This document shows positions 7,460 to 11,444 of a stretch of 11,444 bases of DNA, piece by piece. The position numbers were made by a program, and so were the translations under genes. Position 1 is the stretch's first letter. The number at the start of each line of letters is the position of its first letter. The notes under the pieces were generated by a model. That model did not search any database and was not told where the DNA came from. It was given only the letters and a program-made list of their open reading frames with translations. This DNA is from Clostridia bacterium (lineage in GTDB: Bacteria; Bacillota_E; SLMV01; PUMD01), in the NCBI GenBank assembly GCA_007128555.1, contig SKXF01000194.1, positions 1 through 11,444 of the forward strand. Reading direction: 5' to 3'.

Positions 7460-7487
7460 TTATCGAACCCCTTGAGCGGATCTGTTA
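7460..7487 (-). promoter_or_regulatory. Candidate sigma-28-like promoter ahead of flgM
   Basis: On the minus strand TAAC (7487-7484), a 16-base spacer and TTCGATAA (7467-7460) resemble the flagellar sigma-28 pattern TAAA-N15-GCCGATAA. The CGATAA core is exact, while the upstream box and spacer are each off by one. Transcription would start near 7452, about 45 bases before the flgM ATG. No better sigma-70 promoter is visible in this gap. Flagellar operons that include flgM are often partly sigma-28 dependent, which fits. Confidence 0.4.
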
Positions 7488-7492
7488 GATCC
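7478..7492. repeat. Short perfect palindrome upstream of flgM
   Basis: GGATCT (7478-7483), centre GTT, AGATCC (7487-7492) is a perfect 6-bp-arm inverted repeat. It overlaps the -35-like box of the candidate flgM promoter. It could be a small operator or the base of a weak hairpin. The gap from 7407 to 7562 otherwise holds only AT-richer sequence and no gene. Confidence 0.35.
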
Positions 7493-7562
7493 ATTTACAG
7501 GCGATAGTTGCTCTATATCATTCTGACAGTACAATGATTTCGATTAGCGTGATCATACGACC

Positions 7563-8354
7563 CTAATGCTCCTGTTTTCTCCATGTTAATATGTGATGAG
7601 TGTCTCCGAGGGACCATTGGGGTTCATCCGGTCCCCTGGCCGCGATGACCGCGGACCGGATGGAGCCCTGGAATCCCTTCCCCAGGGCCGCCGTCGCCGC
7701 CCGCAGGACCCTTCCCGTGGTATAGGTATCGTCCATTACGACCAGGTTCTTCACCCCACTCCCGATGCTTCGAACGCAATCCAACCTGGCGGCCCGGTCC
7801 AGCCTCCCTGCGCCCCCCGGTTCCCGCCGCCACGTCAGAAGATCCAACCACTCGATTCCCAGGCTCTCAGCCGTTCGACGCGCCAGGAACCGGGGGCGAT
7901 CGAGATGCGGTTGGCCCCGGCCCGTCCGCGGAGGCACCGGCACCAGTGCCCAGCCGCCGCCAGGACCTGTGACCGGCCGAAGGCGTTCAGCCAGCAGGTG
8001 GGCGAGGGTATGGACCAGGTGGCCTCCCTGCTCCCCCCGGAAGCGACGAACCAGGGAGCTGAGGGGATCCCGGTCGACACCGACGTAGTGGACGATCCCC
8101 CCCTCATCCGGCTCGCACAGGTGGCGAAAATCTCCCCGCTGTTGCTTCGGAACAGGAGGCATCTCTGCTCGGCACAGCGGACAGGTTTCCGGATGATTGG
8201 TCATGAGAAGATGGCAGGAAGGGCAGAGCCCGGGTGCAACCCAGCCTGCCATGGTCCGGGGCAGCATGCGGTCGCACACCAGGCACCGCTGCATTGGAGG
8301 ATACAGAAGGTCAAGAAGGGCCCTCACGACTTGGATCTGTGCCACTGGTTTCAT
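7563..8354 (-). CDS. comF: ComF-family phosphoribosyltransferase-like protein
   Basis: A 263-residue cytoplasmic protein of the ComF/ComFC family, needed for natural transformation in several bacteria, where it acts on incoming single-stranded DNA. The N-terminal zinc-ribbon region has CLVC (24-27), CPSC (44-47), CPLC (58-61) and Cys80. The phosphoribosyltransferase-like domain follows, with LVPVPP (137-142), RPRFLARRTAESLGI in place of the usual R-x-GFNQ-x3-LA motif, and the PRPP-binding loop VVMDDTYTTGRV (205-216). Length is slightly above the usual 220-250. The start is uncertain: ATG 8354 gives a typical N-terminus and overlaps the upstream gene by 44 bases but has no good ribosome site. 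A GTG at 8405 has GGGAG 7 bases upstream but overlaps by 95 bases. Location beside flgM is conserved in Bacillota. Whether it serves DNA uptake here is unknown. Confidence 0.9.
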   Translation of the reverse strand: MKPVAQIQVVRALLDLLYPPMQRCLVCDRMLPRTMAGWVAPGLCPSCHLLMTNHPETCPLCRAEMPPVPKQQRGDFRHLCEPDEGGIVHYVGVDRDPLSSLVRRFRGEQGGHLVHTLAHLLAERLRPVTGPGGGWALVPVPPRTGRGQPHLDRPRFLARRTAESLGIEWLDLLTWRREPGGAGRLDRAARLDCVRSIGSGVKNLVVMDDTYTTGRVLRAATAALGKGFQGSIRSAVIAARGPDEPQWSLGDTHHILTWRKQEH

Positions 8355-8856
8355 TCCCGGTAGGCCTGGTCTGTCCAGCCTGCAAAAACGCCTCGAGGAG
8401 ATCACACGTCATCTCCCAGCCGCAGTTATCGTCGGGAGCATAGCAGAGGACCAGGGGATACAGGGCCCGTCGATGGGCGGTCACGAGAACCTCGGCCCAG
8501 CCGCGAGCGGTGGAATCCTCGGTCGCCACCGCATCGACACCTCGAAGCGTCTCTGCCAGGCGCAGCGATACCACCGCCGTATCGTCTTCCGAACCGATAT
8601 CCGCGAGAATCACCTGGCCCCGCACGACCCCGGCCCGGTCCATGATCGAGCGGAGCTTGCGGACCCCATACTCCAGGAGCTCGCCCTGGTCCTTGCAGAG
8701 AAGGACCAGGCTGAACCCCACCGGATCCCCGGGAAACGGAGACGGAAGATCCCAACCGCGCCGGACGTACTCATAGGTGATCCACCCAAACAGTGCAACC
8801 CCAAGTCCCACGATCAGATGAGCGAGTGACTGTGACCATGTCGTCAAGCGATCCAC
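8311..8856 (-). CDS. Membrane-anchored protein of unknown function, weakly glycosyltransferase-2-like
   Basis: A 181-residue protein I cannot assign firmly. Residues 9-27 (QSLAHLIVGLGVALFGWIT) form a single membrane helix, followed by a short linker and a soluble domain of about 110 residues. That domain begins with VGFSLVLLCKDQGELLEYGV (46-65) and has VILADIGSEDDTAVVSLRL (82-100). This resembles the nucleotide-sugar end of family-2 glycosyltransferases (usually VxxVDDGSxDxT), with the first Asp-Gly changed. Only the N-terminal half of such a fold would fit, so catalysis is doubtful. The C-terminus (160-181) is polar and probably disordered. GTG 8856 is the best start, although it lies inside a hairpin; TTG 8847 is an alternative. 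The gene lies 54 bases after metK and overlaps comF, suggesting co-expression with comF. Confidence 0.7.
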   Translation of the reverse strand: MDRLTTWSQSLAHLIVGLGVALFGWITYEYVRRGWDLPSPFPGDPVGFSLVLLCKDQGELLEYGVRKLRSIMDRAGVVRGQVILADIGSEDDTAVVSLRLAETLRGVDAVATEDSTARGWAEVLVTAHRRALYPLVLCYAPDDNCGWEMTCDLLEAFLQAGQTRPTGNETSGTDPSREGPS

Positions 8857-8893
8857 CCCCAGCCCACTTCATTCTATGAAGACACGGGGGTGG
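8853..8893 (-). promoter_or_regulatory. Hairpin covering the start codon of the gene after metK
   Basis: Two nested perfect inverted repeats fill the metK-downstream gap. The outer arms are CCACCCCC (plus strand 8853-8860) and GGGGGTGG (8886-8893). The inner arms are CTTCAT (8867-8872) and ATGAAG (8876-8881) with a 3-base loop. On the transcribed minus strand the 3' outer arm holds the GTG start (8856-8854) and the G-rich ribosome site of the 181-residue gene. No T-run follows, so it is a weak terminator candidate. It may mask translation initiation, or end or stabilise metK mRNA. Confidence 0.45.
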
Positions 8894-8910
8894 CAGTTCC
8901 GGTCAACGCA

Positions 8911-10176
8911 TTATGTAGGGTTCCCTCCCCGGGGAGCGGCTGCTGCCGCCTGCGACCACTCGAAGGTGGGAGCGGGCACCTCCTTTGTGAATCCTGCCGC
9001 CGACCTGAGCTCCTCGACCCGGTCCAGCCGTTCCCACGGCGCATCGATGTCGGTGCGGCCAAAGTGCCCGTACGCGGCAGTGGGTTCGTATATGGGGCGA
9101 CGCAGGCAGAGGTCTCGAATGATGGCCGCGGGACGGAAGTCGAAGACCTCCCGGACCAGGGCCTCAATGGTCTCCTCGGGAATCCGGGATGTGCCGAAGG
9201 TCTCGGCCCTGATCGAAAGAGGGGAAGCAATCCCGATGGCATAGGCCACCTCCAGCTCGCACTCATCGGCCAGGCCCGAAGCGACGACATTCTTGGCCGC
9301 GTGACGCGCAGCATAGGAGCCCGAGCGGTCCACCTTGGTCGGATCCTTCCCCGAGAAACAGCCCCCGCCATGCCGACCCCGGCCCCCGTAGGAGTCCACG
9401 ATGATCTTCCGTCCCGTGAGCCCCGCATCGGCCTGGGGCCCTCCAATGACGAAACGGCCCGTGGGGTTGATCAGGTACTCGGTGGCATCGTCGACAAAGG
9501 CTTCGGGGATGACGGGCAGGATCACCCGGTCCAGGATATCCTCTCGAATGCGCTCAATGTCCACGTCGGGCCGATGCTGAGCCGAAACCACCACGTTGGC
9601 CACCCGGAGGGGTATGCCCCCCGAGCCAATCTCCACCGTGCACTGGCTCTTGCCGTCCGGCCGCAGGTAGGATATGACGCCGTTCCGACGACAGTAAGCC
9701 AGCCTTCTCGCCAGTCGGTGGGCTAAGGAGATGGAAAAGGGCATCAGCTCGGGCGTCTCCCTGCACGCATAACCAAACACAATGCCCTGGTCTCCCGCTC
9801 CCAGGCTGTTCAGGTAACCCTCGTCGGTCTCGTCAACGGCCCGACCGATCACGCCCTGGGCAATATCGGGGGACTGCTCGTCAATGGCCGTCAGCACGGC
9901 GCAGGTCTCGCCGTCAAAACCATACTTGGCCCGGGTATAACCGATGTTCTGCACCGTGGTGCGCACCACCCCGGGAATATCGACGTAGCAGTCGGTAGAG
10001 ATCTCTCCGGTTACCAGTACCAACCCCGTGGTGACCAGGGTCTCGCAGGCAACCCGGGCCGTCGGATCCCGTCGCAGCAAGGCATCGAGGATGGCATCGG
10101 ATATCTGGTCGGAGACCTTGTCCGGGTGCCCCTCGGTGACAGATTCTGACGTATAACTTCGGTTCGTCCTCGGCAT
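8911..10176 (-). CDS. metK: S-adenosylmethionine synthetase (methionine adenosyltransferase)
   Basis: A 421-residue cytosolic enzyme that makes S-adenosylmethionine from ATP and methionine, releasing phosphate and pyrophosphate. Family motifs are present in order: [20 protein letters not shown] (9-28) with the ATP and Mg ligands, the methionine-loop region [10 protein letters not shown] (100-109), [20 protein letters not shown] (126-145), and [20 protein letters not shown] (264-283) followed by RS, the phosphate-binding loop. The last family motif region is near AYGHFGR (368-374). Compared with common forms (GGYARHGGGAFSGKD...DRSAAY), it has Arg-Gly and Cys changes beside the conserved HGGG. 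The protein is longer than the usual 384-400, ending in an Ala-rich tail (about 409-421). ATG 10176 has GGGAGGAG 9 bases upstream. A separate sigma-70 promoter precedes it. Confidence 0.97.
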   Translation of the reverse strand: MPRTNRSYTSESVTEGHPDKVSDQISDAILDALLRRDPTARVACETLVTTGLVLVTGEISTDCYVDIPGVVRTTVQNIGYTRAKYGFDGETCAVLTAIDEQSPDIAQGVIGRAVDETDEGYLNSLGAGDQGIVFGYACRETPELMPFSISLAHRLARRLAYCRRNGVISYLRPDGKSQCTVEIGSGGIPLRVANVVVSAQHRPDVDIERIREDILDRVILPVIPEAFVDDATEYLINPTGRFVIGGPQADAGLTGRKIIVDSYGGRGRHGGGCFSGKDPTKVDRSGSYAARHAAKNVVASGLADECELEVAYAIGIASPLSIRAETFGTSRIPEETIEALVREVFDFRPAAIIRDLCLRRPIYEPTAAYGHFGRTDIDAPWERLDRVEELRSAAGFTKEVPAPTFEWSQAAAAAPRGGNPT

Positions 10177-10236
10177 ACGAAACGACTCCTCCCGATGTCA
10201 GCATGTTAGAACAATATGGAAGACCTATTTCTCCCA

Positions 10237-10265
10237 ATCATACCTCGTAATGGTACAGACATCAA
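10237..10265 (-). promoter_or_regulatory. Sigma-70-type promoter of metK
   Basis: On the minus strand TTGATG (10265-10260), a 17-base spacer and TATGAT (10242-10237) form a strong match to the consensus. The -35 box overlaps the stop codon of the preceding acetyltransferase gene (10264-10262). Transcription would start near 10230, giving a leader of about 54 bases before the metK ATG. That is too short for a SAM-I riboswitch plus terminator, and no such fold is visible. It probably also serves the two genes after metK. Confidence 0.7.
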
Positions 10266-10783
10266 CGGACCTCTTTGCGATCAACCCGGAGCCTGCCCAT
10301 GATCATGATGTCCACGTGGCGTCCGTCTCGCACGGCCCCGCGCCGCTTGATGCCCTCGGCAGCAAAGCCGAACCTGCCGTACAGTGCGATGGCCCGCACG
10401 TTGTCCCGGTAAACTTCGAGTTCCACCCGCTCCAGTGCCAGCCACAGATCGGCCAGCTCAAGGACAGCCGAGAGCAACCGTGTCCCGATCCCCCTGCCCC
10501 AGTAATCGTCGTGCACGGCCATGCCCAGGTTGCCCGAATGAGCCCTCCTCGCCCCACCTACCGCAAGGTTCACCATCCCGACGACCCTTCCCCCGGTCTC
10601 GGCGACCAGCAGGTGGTTTGACGGGCTCTCGAGGGCCCGCTGGTGACCGGCTGCAAACGACTCCCTGGAGATGCTGGGCAGTGCCAGGGTCTCGGCGGCC
10701 GCCCCTGGAGCGATTCGAACCCTGTAAAGATCGTCCACGTCCCCCATCCCCGCCGGGCGAACCACAACGTCATCAAAGGACAC
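10262..10783 (-). CDS. GNAT-family N-acetyltransferase
   Basis: A 173-residue acetyltransferase using acetyl-CoA. The GNAT fold is clear: the early motif VVVRPAGMGDVDDLYRV (6-22), strand LLVAETGGRVVGMVNLAV (58-75), then LGMAVHDDYWGRGIGTRLL (86-104), which holds the acetyl-CoA pyrophosphate loop RGIGTR (97-102). The C-terminal motif VELEVYRDNVRAIALYGRFG (119-138) is followed by FAAEGIKRRG. The last two resemble the RimI/YhhY/SpeG-like branches that acetylate proteins or small amines, but the acceptor is unknown. The GTG start at 10783 is chosen because GGAGGGAGG lies 5-8 bases upstream and the protein then starts at the family's usual place. It begins one base after the nagA stop, so it is translationally coupled to nagA. 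A longer start at 10858 would lie inside nagA. Confidence 0.9.
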   Translation of the reverse strand: MSFDDVVVRPAGMGDVDDLYRVRIAPGAAAETLALPSISRESFAAGHQRALESPSNHLLVAETGGRVVGMVNLAVGGARRAHSGNLGMAVHDDYWGRGIGTRLLSAVLELADLWLALERVELEVYRDNVRAIALYGRFGFAAEGIKRRGAVRDGRHVDIMIMGRLRVDRKEVR

Positions 10784-10784
10784 G

Positions 10785-11444
10785 TCATCCTCCCTCCGGA
10801 ATATACCCATGCACCAATCTCCCCCCAACGATGGTGGCCACCGGATTCCAGTCGCCATCTAGCACCACCAGGTCCGCTCTTCGGCCGGGGGCGATCTCCC
10901 CTGCCTGCCGTCCCAGGATGCGGGCCGGCACCGTACTGAGAGCAGACACTGCGCGCCCCAGGGACCAACCCAGCTCCTGTCCCGCGGCTCGCAGGGCCAT
11001 GGCGGGCGTCAGGGTGCTTCCGGCCAACCTGCCGTCCGGGCACCGCGCCCTTCCCCCCTCCACCTCGACCGACATCGGCCCCAGGGTATAGGATCCGTCG
11101 CCCAACCCCGCAGCCGCGATCGAATCGGTGACCAGGCAGATCTCTCGGGCCGCCTTGCAGCGCAACACCAGTTCGATCATCTTCGCATCAAGATGCTCGC
11201 CATCGGGAATCAACTCGCAGGTGACCCCGCTGCGTAGAAGCGTCGCCACCGCGGGCCCCGGGTCCCGATGGTGAATGGGGGCCATGGCGTTGAAAAGATG
11301 GACCACGTGTCGCACGCCTGCATCAAAGGCCCGCATCATGACCGAAAAGGACGCATCGGTGTGGCCGGCCGCGACGACGACCCCCGCCCTGTACAGCACC
11401 TCGATCACCGCTGCAGAACCCGGGAGTTCCGGCGCCAGCGTCAC
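10785..11444 (-). CDS. nagA: N-acetylglucosamine-6-phosphate deacetylase (C-terminal part, cut by window edge)
   Basis: The last 219 residues of an amidohydrolase-fold enzyme that removes acetate from N-acetylglucosamine-6-phosphate, the step feeding amino sugars from wall recycling or chitin into glycolysis or wall precursors. The visible part begins at the conserved TLAPELPG. It includes metal or active-site His in AAGHTDA (His28 of the fragment) and HLFNAMAPIHHR (His49, with His58-His59), the substrate segment CELIPDGEHLD (76-86), the catalytic Asp in LVTDSIAAAG (Asp107), and the closing barrel part STVPARILG...GEIAPGRRADLVVLD. Full-length proteins have about 380-400 residues, so roughly 170 are missing beyond the edge. 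The stop is followed after one base by the acetyltransferase start. No frameshift is seen. NagA is preferred over other amidohydrolases because of the NAMAPIHHR and DGxH motifs. Confidence 0.93.
   Translation of the reverse strand: MTLAPELPGSAAVIEVLYRAGVVVAAGHTDASFSVMMRAFDAGVRHVVHLFNAMAPIHHRDPGPAVATLLRSGVTCELIPDGEHLDAKMIELVLRCKAAREICLVTDSIAAAGLGDGSYTLGPMSVEVEGGRARCPDGRLAGSTLTPAMALRAAGQELGWSLGRAVSALSTVPARILGRQAGEIAPGRRADLVVLDGDWNPVATIVGGRLVHGYIPEGG

Noticed and set aside
7593..8363. Long plus-strand open frame opposite comF
   Set aside because: Antisense shadow; the minus strand has zinc-ribbon and PRPP motifs of ComF.
8890..9726. Long plus-strand open frame opposite metK
   Set aside because: Antisense to a strongly conserved metK; no family features of its own.
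10177..10261. SAM riboswitch before metK
   Set aside because: The leader is too short, and no terminator/antiterminator stems are seen.
10784..10858. N-terminal extension of the acetyltransferase into nagA
   Set aside because: The extension does not match GNAT proteins and overlaps nagA; GTG 10783 has a strong ribosome site.
1..11444. CRISPR arrays, tRNA/rRNA genes, insertion sequences, phage or toxin-antitoxin genes
   Set aside because: No spaced direct repeats, cloverleaf-like sequence, transposase motifs or terminal inverted repeats were seen on either strand.

Overview
The window is GC-rich and gene-dense, with mostly C- or G-ending codons and tight gene spacing. The order comF, flgM, flgN, flgK, flgL is the arrangement familiar from flagellated Bacillota such as Bacillus and clostridia. 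The ATG/GTG starts with strong AGGAGG-type ribosome sites fit the same origin. My best guess is a high-GC, motile member of the Bacillota or a related lineage; the sequence alone does not fix the genus.

Left part (about 1-4240, plus strand): a possible 3' end of an upstream gene, then a promoter with a perfect 7-bp-arm palindrome at its start site. Four tightly packed genes follow: a TetR-family repressor, a long HlyD/MacA-type adaptor, a LolD/MacB-type ABC ATPase and a MacB/FtsX-type permease. The adaptor/ATPase and ATPase/permease pairs overlap by 3-4 bases, so this reads as one self-regulated tripartite export operon. The adaptor appears to carry two complete adaptor units in tandem. A U-less hairpin separates the operon from the convergent flagellar genes.

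Middle part (about 4240-7560, minus strand): flgM (anti-sigma-28), flgN (chaperone), flgK and flgL (hook-filament junction proteins), read right to left as one operon. A sigma-28-like promoter candidate lies ahead of flgM. FlgN is the export chaperone for FlgK and FlgL, and FlgM holds back the late flagellar sigma factor, so the operon contains both the junction proteins and the checkpoint on filament synthesis. The usual neighbours yvyF, fliW and csrA are not here.

Right part (about 7563-11444, minus strand): nagA (3' part only, cut by the window edge), a GNAT acetyltransferase, metK with its own good sigma-70 promoter, a small membrane-anchored protein with a weak glycosyltransferase-2-like core, and comF. 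The small gene overlaps comF, and its start codon lies inside a predicted hairpin after metK.

I found no tRNA, rRNA, CRISPR array, insertion sequence, phage gene or riboswitch. No clearly unprecedented system stands out. The most unusual items are the tandem-unit adaptor, the unknown metK-comF linker gene with its hairpin, and the clean repressor operator.
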